From an uncultured Eubacteriales bacterium (lineage in GTDB: Bacteria > Bacillota > Clostridia > Monoglobales > Monoglobaceae): a stretch of 64,000 nucleotides of DNA. The notes beneath the pieces are model-generated. The model was given only the letters and a program-made list of their open reading frames with translations, ran no database searches and was not told the DNA's origin. The position numbers were made by a program, and so were the translations under genes. The stretch covers positions 1 to 64,000 of the forward strand of contig CAJKNM010000001.1 in NCBI GenBank assembly GCA_905201285.1. The letters are read 5' to 3'. Below are positions 25,584 to 34,261 of the stretch, piece by piece; within the stretch, counting starts at the first letter, position 1; each line of letters starts with the position of its first letter.

Positions 25584-25632
25584 TATAAGTAGTAAAAAAC
25601 GGCAGAGTGCCTAATTAAAAAGGAGACCAACT

Positions 25633-26598
25633 ATGAAAAATGAACCTGTTTTGTTAAAACCGGCGTTTAAGGATTATATATGGGGAGGAACGCGGCTTCG
25701 CACCGAGTACGGAAAGGACTGTGATTATGACCGCATTGCCGAAAGCTGGGAGTTATCGGCGCATAAGGATGGCCAGAGCATAGTTTCAAGCGGCGAGTAT
25801 TCGGGGAAGACATTAACCGAGTATATAGATGCCTGCGGCAGCGAGATTCTCGGCACGCGCGGCGCGGCGTTTGAGATGTTCCCCATTCTGATAAAGTTTA
25901 TTGATGCAAAGGATAACCTTTCGATTCAGGTTCACCCAAGTGACGAGTATGCGCTTAAAAACGAGGGTGAGTACGGAAAGACCGAGGTTTGGTATGTTCT
26001 ATCGGCCGAGCCGGGGGCGGCGCTTTATTATGGCTTTAACCGTGAAATAACGAAGGACGAATACCGCCGCAGGATTGCCGATAACACAATAACAGAGGTT
26101 CTGAACCGTGTTGAAGCCAAGGCGGGGGATGTATTCTTTATTAAGCCCGGAACGGTTCACGCGATAGGAAGCGGACTTATGATTTGTGAGATTCAGCAGA
26201 ATTCAAACACCACCTATCGTGTATATGACTATGACAGAAGAGGAGCGGACGGAAAGCCGCGTGAGTTACATATTGACAAGGCGGTTGACGTATCTGTGCT
26301 TGCTCCGTCGGATCAGGCGGACAGCAGCGGTAAGACTCAGCGGATGGACGGATATACCTTGAGGCTTATAGCAAAGTGCAAGTATTTTACCACAGAGAGA
26401 ATCGAGGTTTCGGACAAGGCGGTATTGGAAGTCGACCGTGAAAGCTTCCGTTCAATAATTGTGACGGACGGCTGTGCAAAAATTAAAATGAACGAAGCTG
26501 AGCTTGATGTCAAAAAGGGTGACAGTGTGTTTGTTCCTGCGCAGAGCGGAAGTATTGAAATCGACGGAAGCTGCGGAATATTACTTTCGTATGTATAA
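25633..26598 (+). CDS. manA: Mannose-6-phosphate isomerase, class I
   Basis: A 321-residue type I phosphomannose isomerase that interconverts mannose-6-P and fructose-6-P in the cytoplasm. The cupin zinc ligands are seen as Gln99 and His101 (QVHPSD), Glu118 (GKTEVWYVL) and His176 (GTVHAIGSG). The N-terminus KPAFKDYIWGGTRL is typical. The length fits the short Firmicutes form. A strong promoter and AAAAAGGAG precede the start. It leads a plus-strand run with the next three genes. Confidence 0.94.
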   Translation: MKNEPVLLKPAFKDYIWGGTRLRTEYGKDCDYDRIAESWELSAHKDGQSIVSSGEYSGKTLTEYIDACGSEILGTRGAAFEMFPILIKFIDAKDNLSIQVHPSDEYALKNEGEYGKTEVWYVLSAEPGAALYYGFNREITKDEYRRRIADNTITEVLNRVEAKAGDVFFIKPGTVHAIGSGLMICEIQQNSNTTYRVYDYDRRGADGKPRELHIDKAVDVSVLAPSDQADSSGKTQRMDGYTLRLIAKCKYFTTERIEVSDKAVLEVDRESFRSIIVTDGCAKIKMNEAELDVKKGDSVFVPAQSGSIEIDGSCGILLSYV

Positions 26599-26630
26599 CG
26601 GCGGAACAAAAATAGAGCAGGAGAAGAAAG

Positions 26631-27812
26631 ATGAATAGTTTTGTTACGGAGCCGGAGAGAAGGCTTGAGATCAAAGAAAAGTATGATGTGGTTGTTGCCG
26701 GCGGAGGTATTGCGGGGATTTCCGCCGCCCTCGCGGCGGCGAGGGGCGGAGCAAAAACGCTTTTAATCGAAAGGGAGTTTTCGCTCGGCGGACTTGCGAC
26801 GCTCGGGTTGGTTACTATTTACCTGCCGCTTTGCGACGGCAAGGGAAGGCAGGTCAGCTTCGGCATAGCGGAAGAGCTGTTCAGGCTTTCGGTTAAGTAC
26901 GGAGCGGAGGCGAATTATCCCGAGATGTGGCTCTCGGACCATACGGTCGAGGAGCGTGCGAAAGGGCAGAGGTTTGAAGTAAGGTATGACGCAAATGTTT
27001 TTGCTATTTTGTGTGAGCAAAGGTTAAAGGAAGAGGGCGTAGATATTTTATACGGAACCTCGGTTTGTTCCTGTGATGTTAATAACGGTCGGATAAACGC
27101 TCTTATTGTTGAAAATAAATCGGGGAGGTATGCGGTTGAAGCGGGCGCAGTTGTTGACGCGACCGGGGATGCGGATATATGTGCTTTTTCGGGCGAGGAA
27201 ACAGTTCTGTATGAGCCTAAGAATATTCTTGCCGCTTGGTATTATGCGGTTGAGGGCGGAACTAACAAGCTTCATATGCACGGCTTTGCCGAAGGCTCAA
27301 ATGAGGACGTTAGGCTTCTTTCTCAAAAACGTTTCTGCGGAATTGACGGAAATGAAATATCCGAGATGGTACAGATGGCACATAATGAAATTCTGGCGGA
27401 ATTTTTAAGGAAAGGCGGAGTCAGCGAGGAACACTCGCTTTCGTCAATCGCCGGAATTCCTCAGCTGAGAATGACAAGGCGGCTTGCCGGCACCTGTGAG
27501 ATGACGACCGAAAAAGAGGGTGAGAGCATCGGAACAAGCGTGGGTGTAATTTCAAACTGGAAGAAGCGCGGGCCCGTTTATGAGGTTCCGTTTGAGTGCT
27601 TGTACGGAAAAAAGGTAAAAAATTTGATTACTGCTGGGCGCTGCATATCGGTATCGGACGAGATGTGGGATATTTCGAGGGTGATTCCGTGTTGTGCGGT
27701 TACCGGCGAGGCCGCAGGAACAGCGGCGGCGATGACCGACGATTTTTCGACTTTGGAGGTTGAGTCACTTCAAAGCAGACTGGAGGCGGCCGGAGTTAAG
27801 CTTCATATATAA
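26631..27812 (+). CDS. FAD-dependent oxidoreductase
   Basis: A 393-residue flavoprotein. The N-terminal dinucleotide fold reads VVVAGGGIAGISAALAAARGG, followed by LLIERE (ribose-binding acid) and SLGGLATLG; VVDATGDAD marks the second FAD motif. The C-terminus GRCISVSDEMWDISRVIPCC with TGEAAGTAAAM is typical for the FAD_oxidored (PF12831) group. The substrate cannot be deduced. It lies 32 bp after manA and 14 bp before the MBL gene. Confidence 0.87.
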   Translation: MNSFVTEPERRLEIKEKYDVVVAGGGIAGISAALAAARGGAKTLLIEREFSLGGLATLGLVTIYLPLCDGKGRQVSFGIAEELFRLSVKYGAEANYPEMWLSDHTVEERAKGQRFEVRYDANVFAILCEQRLKEEGVDILYGTSVCSCDVNNGRINALIVENKSGRYAVEAGAVVDATGDADICAFSGEETVLYEPKNILAAWYYAVEGGTNKLHMHGFAEGSNEDVRLLSQKRFCGIDGNEISEMVQMAHNEILAEFLRKGGVSEEHSLSSIAGIPQLRMTRRLAGTCEMTTEKEGESIGTSVGVISNWKKRGPVYEVPFECLYGKKVKNLITAGRCISVSDEMWDISRVIPCCAVTGEAAGTAAAMTDDFSTLEVESLQSRLEAAGVKLHI

Positions 27813-27826
27813 AGGGTGAGAGGGAT

Positions 27827-28681
27827 ATGAGTACGCATGAGCGCACAGCGTTGATTGCATTATGGATAATTGCGGCGATACTTGTCTGCTGTGCCGCGTA
27901 TATCGGTTTGGTTGACCGCGGATATGACGAGGTTTCGTTTATTGATGTTGGTGAAGCGGATTCGGCGTTTATCAAGACGCGGCATCATAAGGCGGTGCTT
28001 ATAGACGGAGGAAACACCGGCTCGAGTGAGTATACCCTCACCAATTATCTGCGTTCAGGTTTTACCCCAAGGCTTGATGCGGTGTTCGTTTCGCATATGC
28101 ATGATGACCATATGAACGGTGTGATTGAGCTTATTAACGGCGGTTATCCAATATCACGCATATATGTTTCAAGGTCCTCGGGTGCGTGTGATGAATTGTC
28201 AAAGCCCGCGGAGGAGCATAAAATTCCTATTTTTGAAATTCAAAAGGGCGATATTATAGATATTGACAATACTAAGTTTACAATTATGTCTGATGGATAT
28301 TCGGCGGCAGATGATGACGAAAATGACCGGTCCTTGATTATCAGAATGGATTGCGGGAAAAATTCGTTTTTGTTCACGGGTGATGCAACCTCGAATGAAG
28401 AAAGCGAAATCCTAAATGATAATATTGACGTTGACTTTTTAAAGGTCGGACATCACGGCTCAAAGACCTCATCTTCTCCGGAGTTTATTGAAAAGGTAAG
28501 TCCTCAGCTTGCTGTAATCAGTGTAGGATTGAATAACTCATATCACCATCCTTCGCCGCAAACGCTTGATACGCTGGAAAAACAGAGAGTTCCAATTCTC
28601 AGGACGGACTATGACGGAACTGTCACGGTGATAATGACCGAGGATGATATACGAAATATCTGTACGAGTGAGCATAACTGA
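27827..28681 (+). CDS. ComEC/Rec2-like MBL-fold hydrolase with N-terminal membrane anchor
   Basis: A 284-residue protein with one N-terminal transmembrane segment (about 9-28) and an extracellular MBL domain of the ComEC C-terminal type. Motifs: FIDVGEADSAFI, SHMHDDHMNG (HxHxDH), FTGDATSNEE and KVGHHGSKTSSS. It lacks the membrane channel of true ComEC, so it is a stand-alone nuclease or hydrolase-like protein. Many clostridia carry several such proteins. The gene precedes holA by 51 bp, a place where comEC-type genes are often found. Confidence 0.87.
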   Translation: MSTHERTALIALWIIAAILVCCAAYIGLVDRGYDEVSFIDVGEADSAFIKTRHHKAVLIDGGNTGSSEYTLTNYLRSGFTPRLDAVFVSHMHDDHMNGVIELINGGYPISRIYVSRSSGACDELSKPAEEHKIPIFEIQKGDIIDIDNTKFTIMSDGYSAADDDENDRSLIIRMDCGKNSFLFTGDATSNEESEILNDNIDVDFLKVGHHGSKTSSSPEFIEKVSPQLAVISVGLNNSYHHPSPQTLDTLEKQRVPILRTDYDGTVTVIMTEDDIRNICTSEHN

Positions 28682-28732
28682 GACAGGTAATGCGTGATTC
28701 GATAGAAAGCATTGCCGGGAAAGGATAAATTT

Positions 28733-29746
28733 ATGACGTATGACGAACTGACAACCAAAATAAAGAGCGGAAAGTTAAGCGGAATATTTTTCTTCTATGG
28801 TGAGGAAAGGTATCTGCTTGAAAAAAGCATTGCGCTTATCAAAAAAAAGGTAATTACCCCGGGGACAGAGGCATTTAACTTCTTTAAGTTCGATGGGAAG
28901 AAGGTCGCTATAGATGAAATTTCCGCTGCTGTTGACAGGTTCCCTCAGATGTCGCCGATGAAGCTGATAATCGTCAAAAACAGTGGAATGTTAAACAATG
29001 CGGTACTCAAGGAATTTAAAATAATAAAGAAGATAGTTGTTCCGTCAGACACCTGTCTGATATTTGTTGAGGACAGCTTTGACAAAAAGAAACTGAAAAA
29101 TCTTTCGTTCATCGAAGACGGCGGCGGTGTTGTCTCGTTTAACTATATGCCGTTTAATAAGCTTGAAATCTGGATAGAGAAGCGGTTTAAGTCAGAGGAA
29201 AAGGAAATTTTAGAAAGGGATACGCGGTATATCCTTCAGCTTTGCGGTCAGTCGCTTGAGAAGCTGACGCGCGAATGTGAAAAGCTTAGCCTGTATACCG
29301 GAGAAAGGCGAAAAGTCACCCGTCGGGATATAGACGCAGTGATTGAAAAAACGGTAGAATTCACCACCTATAATATGGTTGATAATGTTGTGTCGGGGCA
29401 GGTGGGAAAGGCATTTGAACAGCTTAAATATCTGCGCGATACAGATGAAAAACCGTTTTATATATTAAATTTGGTTATGTCGCGTCTGTCAGAGCTTCTG
29501 CTTTGCAAGCTTCTCAAAGAGGACGGACTTTCAACAGCGGAAATCGGGAGTTATTTCGATTTCCCGAGGCCCGCATTCGTTGTAAACAAAACTATTGAAG
29601 AAAGCCGAAGCTTCAGCGAGAAATATTTAAAATCTATGATAAACAGGGGTCTTTATTATGACCTCGAATGTAAACAGGGGCGACTTTCGCCGTGGCCGGC
29701 ACTGGAATTATACCTCGCCGAGCTTACCGACAGAAAGCGCAGGTAA
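28733..29746 (+). CDS. holA: DNA polymerase III, delta subunit
   Basis: A 337-residue delta subunit of the clamp loader, which opens the beta clamp. The start is set at ATG 28733 because AAAGGA lies just upstream; an in-frame TTG seven codons earlier has none. The N-terminus shows FFFYGEERYLLEKSI, and FPQMSPMKLIIVKN, then LCGQSLEKLTRECEKLSLY and a helical C-terminal collar domain with GLYYDLECKQGRLSPW. The gene order comEC-like then holA is frequent in Firmicutes. Confidence 0.92.
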   Translation: MTYDELTTKIKSGKLSGIFFFYGEERYLLEKSIALIKKKVITPGTEAFNFFKFDGKKVAIDEISAAVDRFPQMSPMKLIIVKNSGMLNNAVLKEFKIIKKIVVPSDTCLIFVEDSFDKKKLKNLSFIEDGGGVVSFNYMPFNKLEIWIEKRFKSEEKEILERDTRYILQLCGQSLEKLTRECEKLSLYTGERRKVTRRDIDAVIEKTVEFTTYNMVDNVVSGQVGKAFEQLKYLRDTDEKPFYILNLVMSRLSELLLCKLLKEDGLSTAEIGSYFDFPRPAFVVNKTIEESRSFSEKYLKSMINRGLYYDLECKQGRLSPWPALELYLAELTDRKRR

Positions 29747-29747
29747 A

Positions 29748-30509
29748 TCACGATGCCACAACCGTTATGCTGACATCCCTGCCGCATTTTATTCCCGCTT
29801 CGCCGAGGGCGCAGACAACTGTCTGCTCGGCGAGCTTCGGATAATTATTCTCTTCGCTCAGATGGCCGAGAATTATCTGTTCGGTCCCCATTTTCACTAA
29901 GAATTCAGCCGCCATTCCCGCTTCATCGTTGGAAAGGTGACCCAGAGCGCCTCTGATGCGGCGTTTCAGCGCAGGGGGATAGCTTCCTATTTCAAGCATG
30001 TTTACATCGTGATTTGATTCTAAGAGAACAGAGCGGCTTCCTTTGATTGCCGCGAACAAATCCTTTTTAAGCTCTCCTATGTCGGTCGCAACCGACATTT
30101 TTTCGCCTTTGTGCATAAAGCTATAGCCAACAGGCTCAGCCGCATCGTGGGGAACGGGGAAGGGTTTTACTCCAATCTCGCCTATCTCAAACGCCGAGTC
30201 GGTTTTGAAAGTTTGCACAAGCCCGTCGTCGATTTTGCCGAGCTGACCGTGCATTGCGTCCCAGGTTCCCTCATTTGCCCATACGGGAAGCTTATATCTT
30301 CGCATCATCACGCCGACTCCGGCAATGTGGTCGATGTGTTCGTGAGTGACGACTATCGCCGAGAGTTCCTCGGGGGCAACGTCAATACCACGCAGGGCGG
30401 TTTCAATGCACTTTCCGCTTACACCGCAGTCAACCAATATTTTTGTTTTATTTGCAAAAACTAAAGCCGCGTTACCGCGGCTTCCGCTTTTGAGTGGAAT
30501 AAGCTTCAT
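29748..30509 (-). CDS. MBL-fold hydrolase, YycJ/WalJ type
   Basis: A 253-residue cytoplasmic MBL-fold protein. Signature: LKSGSRGNAALV at the N-terminus, ILVDCGVSG, VTHEHIDHIAGVG (HxHxDH), VPHDAAEPVGY, ESNHDVNML and LGHLSEENN. The B. subtilis relative WalJ (YycJ) acts as a DNA nuclease and is linked to the WalRK operon. Here it follows murA by 30 bp. The ribosome binding site is weak. Convergent with holA, with a single base between the stops. Confidence 0.88.
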   Translation of the reverse strand: MKLIPLKSGSRGNAALVFANKTKILVDCGVSGKCIETALRGIDVAPEELSAIVVTHEHIDHIAGVGVMMRRYKLPVWANEGTWDAMHGQLGKIDDGLVQTFKTDSAFEIGEIGVKPFPVPHDAAEPVGYSFMHKGEKMSVATDIGELKKDLFAAIKGSRSVLLESNHDVNMLEIGSYPPALKRRIRGALGHLSNDEAGMAAEFLVKMGTEQIILGHLSEENNYPKLAEQTVVCALGEAGIKCGRDVSITVVAS

Positions 30510-30539
30510 AAAAATCAGTCCATTCTGCTCTTTTATACG

Positions 30540-31826
30540 TTATACTGCATTTGTGTGCAGCTCTTTATCGATATTTCTTCGCGCTATCTGTGCGCCGATG
30601 CTTCTAAGCTTGGCCTCAAAGTTCTCATAACCCCTGTCGATGTATTTTAGGTTATAAATCTCGGTTACTCCATGTGCCATAAGTCCGGCAATAACCAAAG
30701 CCGCACCGGCACGGAGGTCAGTGGCGTGAACGGGCGAACCCGCCAGGTGGTCACAACCTTCGACCGCGGCAACTCTGCCGTCAACGGATATGTGCGCCCC
30801 CATTCGATTCAGTTCATCTACATATTTAAAACGGTTGTCCCATACATTCTCGGTTACAAGGCTTGTGCCGTCGGCAATAGTCAAAAGCGTAAGCATCTGT
30901 GGCTGAAGATCTGTCGGAAAACCGGGGTACGGCTGGGTTTTAATATTTGTTCTTTTAAGACGTCTGCCGTCAGTATATACACGGATAGCTTCATCGTATT
31001 CTTCGATTCCGACACCCATTTCTTCAAGCTTTGCGCTCAGCGATTCCATATGAGTGGGAATGATGTTTGTTATGGTGACATCGCCGTGCGTAGCAGCGGC
31101 AGCAATCATAAACGTCCCCGCCTCGATTTGGTCGGGAATAACGCTGAATTCGCCGCCGTGAAGCTCAGGCACACCCTTAATTTTTATAACATCGGTTCCT
31201 GCGCCCTTGATGTTTGCACCCATACAGTTTAAGAAGTTTGCAACATCGACGATGTGCGGTTCCTTTGCGGCACTTTCGATAACAGTGATGCCCTCAGCAA
31301 GCGTTGCGGCAAGCATTATGTTTATTGTTGCGCCGACGGATACAACGTCAAGATATATATTGTCGCCCACAAGGTTGTCGGCGCGGAGGTCTACCATTCC
31401 GTGGTCAACCTCAACCTCGGTTCCTAAAATCTTGAAACCTTTTATGTGCTGGTCTATCGGTCTGACACCAAAGTCACAGCCGCCGGGCATTCCTACCCTT
31501 GCACGGTGAAAACGGCCGAGCAGAGCACCCATAAGATATGATGATGCCCTTATGCGGCGAACCGTTTCATAATCCGCTTCATATTTATTAAGATTTGTAC
31601 AGTCAACCTCGACCGTGCTTTTTTCGACAAATGCTGCACTTCCGCCAAGGCCGTTTATTATGTCAAGGAGAACATCAATGTCGCTGACGTGAGGAACATT
31701 TTCAATTCTGCACTTTCCTTTTACCATAATTGACGCGGCTAAAATTGCAACGGCAGAATTTTTTGCACCGCTGATTTCAACCTCTCCGCTGAGCCGCGCC
31801 CCTCCTAAAATAACGAGTTTTTCCAT
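30540..31826 (-). CDS. murA: UDP-N-acetylglucosamine 1-carboxyvinyltransferase
   Basis: A 428-residue MurA, the first committed enzyme of peptidoglycan synthesis, which adds enolpyruvate to UDP-GlcNAc. The substrate-binding Lys-Asn is in SGAKNSAVAIL and the catalytic, fosfomycin-sensitive Cys is in MPGGCDFGVRPIDQHI. Other conserved parts: YPGFPTDLQPQ and TENVWDNRF. The start is placed at ATG 31826 with GGGAG upstream; the open frame extends 18 codons further but without a ribosome binding site. It is co-directional with the walJ-like gene. Confidence 0.94.
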   Translation of the reverse strand: MEKLVILGGARLSGEVEISGAKNSAVAILAASIMVKGKCRIENVPHVSDIDVLLDIINGLGGSAAFVEKSTVEVDCTNLNKYEADYETVRRIRASSYLMGALLGRFHRARVGMPGGCDFGVRPIDQHIKGFKILGTEVEVDHGMVDLRADNLVGDNIYLDVVSVGATINIMLAATLAEGITVIESAAKEPHIVDVANFLNCMGANIKGAGTDVIKIKGVPELHGGEFSVIPDQIEAGTFMIAAAATHGDVTITNIIPTHMESLSAKLEEMGVGIEEYDEAIRVYTDGRRLKRTNIKTQPYPGFPTDLQPQMLTLLTIADGTSLVTENVWDNRFKYVDELNRMGAHISVDGRVAAVEGCDHLAGSPVHATDLRAGAALVIAGLMAHGVTEIYNLKYIDRGYENFEAKLRSIGAQIARRNIDKELHTNAV

Positions 31827-32213
31827 ATTAGATACTCCCACCAATCGGATTTTATCTAAGGAATAAGAGTATGTCCGCAAAGCCGCGGCCTCTCCTACGC
31901 CTAACCATATATATCAGCTATATATTGTGTCAAACATTAATATTATATCAATATTTTGTTACAAATGCAATACATTTTTAAAAATTTGTACATTATTTTA
32001 ATTTTATACATTAAAACACCGCGATATTCACTCTTCCGCTTTAAAAGACGGATAAAAGAAAGAATCGCGTTTTGTGACATATCTCAATTTGATATTATAC
32101 CATAAGGATATTACAGGCGCGTTACACAAGTATTACATATTTCCAAAACATTTTGGCTTGTTTTGCATAATATATACCGAGAGCGGATTTTTCGGACAAT
32201 AGGAAGTGAAAAA
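31827..32213. other. AT-rich divergent intergenic region with the murA promoter
   Basis: A 387-bp gap between murA (minus) and the amidase gene (plus). On the minus strand a promoter is visible: -35 TTGCAT (31970-31965), 17-nt spacer, -10 TATAAT (31947-31942). A weaker plus-strand TATACC near 32097 could serve the amidase gene. I see no open frame or stable structure in the rest. Confidence 0.55.
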
Positions 32214-32780
32214 ATGGCAGTAAAAATATTTGTAGACGCCGGTCACGGCGGAACGGATCCCGGGGCGGTAGGCAACGGGGTAATAGAGCAGTATGTAAAT
32301 TTAAGCGTGGCGACTCAGCTGGCCGCTTTGCTTGAAGCGGGCGGATATGAGGTTAAGCAATACAGAACAACCACAACCGAGAATGTTCTTCCCGGGAAGA
32401 GCGCCGACCTTACTAATCGCGCAAGAATGGCAAATGAATGGGGAGCCGACTATTTTGTGAGCATTCATACAAACAGCTCGCCGAATCCTGCAGCAAACGG
32501 CTTTGAAGCATATATCTACAGACTTGGCAACAAGGCTCAGCCTCTTGCCGAATCTATAGTTAAATCGTTTGTCAGCCGTCTTGGGTCTAAGGATAACGGA
32601 GTACATGCGGCGAACTTCGCAGTTCTTCGTCAGACTCGTATGCCCGCGGTGCTTCTTGAACTCGGGTACCTCAGCAACCCGACAGAGGCGCTCAACCTCA
32701 ACAGCCCCGCGTGGCGGACAGCGGCGGCCGAGGCAATATATGCTGGCATATATAACTATGTCAAGCCATATTCATATTAA
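32214..32780 (+). CDS. N-acetylmuramoyl-L-alanine amidase (Amidase_3)
   Basis: A 188-residue zinc amidase that cleaves the bond between MurNAc and L-Ala. Ligands and catalytic residues are in place: His11 (DAGHGG), Glu25, His85 (SIHTNSS) and Glu149 (LLELGYLSN). The start ATG 32214 has AGGAAGTG upstream. There is no signal peptide and no wall-binding domain, so the enzyme consists of the catalytic core only; cytoplasmic, spore-compartment or holin-dependent action are all possible. CwlD-like sporulation amidases are usually longer and exported. Confidence 0.9.
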   Translation: MAVKIFVDAGHGGTDPGAVGNGVIEQYVNLSVATQLAALLEAGGYEVKQYRTTTTENVLPGKSADLTNRARMANEWGADYFVSIHTNSSPNPAANGFEAYIYRLGNKAQPLAESIVKSFVSRLGSKDNGVHAANFAVLRQTRMPAVLLELGYLSNPTEALNLNSPAWRTAAAEAIYAGIYNYVKPYSY

Positions 32781-32812
32781 TAAAGAGTTGACGGTGTAAA
32801 AAACGTACCGAC

Positions 32813-32943
32813 AGCAGTCTGCTTCGCTCAGACTGCTATGTGCAAAGCTTACCCTTCAGCGTACCCGAATACGTTTTCGGGTAATCCAAAAGTGCGCTCA
32901 TGGCGCACTTTTGGTTCGGTTTGCACATTCTGTGCGTTTTTTT
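32813..32943 (+). ncRNA. Possible structured RNA or attenuator between amidase and LOG genes
   Basis: Four nested or serial stems are visible. Stem 1 is 32813-32821 with 32829-32837 (9 bp). An outer stem GTGCAAA/TTTGCAC (32840-32846 with 32920-32926) encloses stem 2 (32862-32869 with 32876-32883, 8 bp) and stem 3 (32886-32897 with 32903-32914, 12 bp). The 3' arm of the outer stem shares GCAC with a small GCAC/GTGC hairpin (32923-32935) followed by seven T, so the outer stem and a terminator exclude each other. That is attenuator or riboswitch logic, but I do not recognise a known class; a repeat element is the alternative. Confidence 0.45.
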
Positions 32944-33066
32944 CTTGCTCCCAAGAGGGACTATATCTTTTATAGCCCCTTTTTTAAATATTTAAGAGAA
33001 AGTTATTCTTGAAATTCAGAGAAATTTGTAGTATAATCTACTAAAATACTTCACGGAGGTGACATT

Positions 33067-33645
33067 ATGAATATTTGTGTTTACGGCGCATCCAGCGACG
33101 CCATTGACAGAGAATACATAACCACAGTTGAAAAAATGGGAGAGGAAATGGCCGGGCGCGGTCATAATCTTGTTTACGGTGCAGGCGCTCAGGGACTTAT
33201 GGGTGCCGCTGCACGTGGAGTAACAAAGGGCGGAGGAAAAATCATCGGTGTTTCACCTTCATTCTTTAAGGTGGACGGCGTTCTCTATGATAAATGCACC
33301 GAAATGATTTTTACAGAGACAATGCGCGAACGCAAGCAGATTATGGAGGAACGCTCTGATGCCTTTGTTATGACTCCGGGCGGAGTCGGGACTTTTGAGG
33401 AATTTTTTGAAATTCTCACTTTAAAACAGCTTAACCGTCATCAAAAAGCGATTGCCGTTTTAAACCTAAAGGGTTATTATGATGATATAGCACAGCTTAT
33501 GACCCATGCTGCGGCTGGAGGATTTATGAAGGAAGAAACCCTTAATCTTTATAAATTCTTTACTGATTATAATGAGATGCTTGATTATCTTGAAGCCTAC
33601 AAACCGCATAACATTGATATTAAGACGATGAAGCATATCGGGTAA
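33067..33645 (+). CDS. LOG-family nucleotide 5'-monophosphate phosphoribohydrolase
   Basis: A 192-residue lysine-decarboxylase-like Rossmann protein of the LOG family (TIGR00730). Signature residues: NICVYGASS at the N-terminus, VYGAGAQGLMG, MRERKQIM (about 86-93) and PGGVGTFEEFFE (about 104-115). LOG enzymes release the base from nucleoside monophosphates; in plants this activates cytokinins and in bacteria the role is unclear. GGAGGTGACATT precedes the start. Confidence 0.9.
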   Translation: MNICVYGASSDAIDREYITTVEKMGEEMAGRGHNLVYGAGAQGLMGAAARGVTKGGGKIIGVSPSFFKVDGVLYDKCTEMIFTETMRERKQIMEERSDAFVMTPGGVGTFEEFFEILTLKQLNRHQKAIAVLNLKGYYDDIAQLMTHAAAGGFMKEETLNLYKFFTDYNEMLDYLEAYKPHNIDIKTMKHIG

Positions 33646-33751
33646 TTAAATTTATCTTACAATATCATAACGGCTATTGACGGATTGATAAAATAATGAT
33701 ATGATTAAATAAGTATTCTGCGTATTTTACGCATTAATTTGGAGGTTTACT

Positions 33752-34261
33752 ATGTCTGATTTCGATTCTAACAAAAAGAGTGAAAAGGTTTTGGCGCTTT
33801 TGCATGACGACTGTCGCAGATCGCTTGAGCAGATGGCAACTATGCTTGATATGCCCATGACAGAGGTCGCCGAAACTATTGATAAAATGGAGGCCGATGG
33901 CATCATATTGGGCTATGGCGCGCACATAAATTGGGATAAGGCATACGGCTCCGACGCGGTCGCGGCTTATATTGAGCTTCGCGTTACACCGCAGAGAAAC
34001 CGCGGCTTTGACAGAATTGCGGAGAGAATATATCAGTTCCCCGAGGTTAAAGCCGTAAACCTGATGAGCGGAAGCTATGACTTTGGTATAACCGTCCAGG
34101 GCAAGGACATCCGCGAAATATCTTTGTTTGTATCAGAGCATCTTGCGCCGATGGAATCTGTTGTCGAAACGGCGACGCATTTCGTTTTAAAGCGCTATAA
34201 ATATGATGGTATTGTATGCTGTAAGCCAAGCAAGGACGAAAGAGAGGTTATGTCCTTATGA
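33752..34261 (+). CDS. Lrp/AsnC family transcriptional regulator
   Basis: A 169-residue regulator with an N-terminal winged helix-turn-helix (LHDDCRRSLEQMATMLDMP, EVAETIDKMEADGIILGY) and a C-terminal RAM ligand domain (AAYIELRVTPQ; EVKAVNLMSGSYDFGITVQGKD). It overlaps the aminotransferase start by 4 bp, so it probably controls that gene in response to an amino acid. The pairing is common in Firmicutes. Confidence 0.92.
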   Translation: MSDFDSNKKSEKVLALLHDDCRRSLEQMATMLDMPMTEVAETIDKMEADGIILGYGAHINWDKAYGSDAVAAYIELRVTPQRNRGFDRIAERIYQFPEVKAVNLMSGSYDFGITVQGKDIREISLFVSEHLAPMESVVETATHFVLKRYKYDGIVCCKPSKDEREVMSL

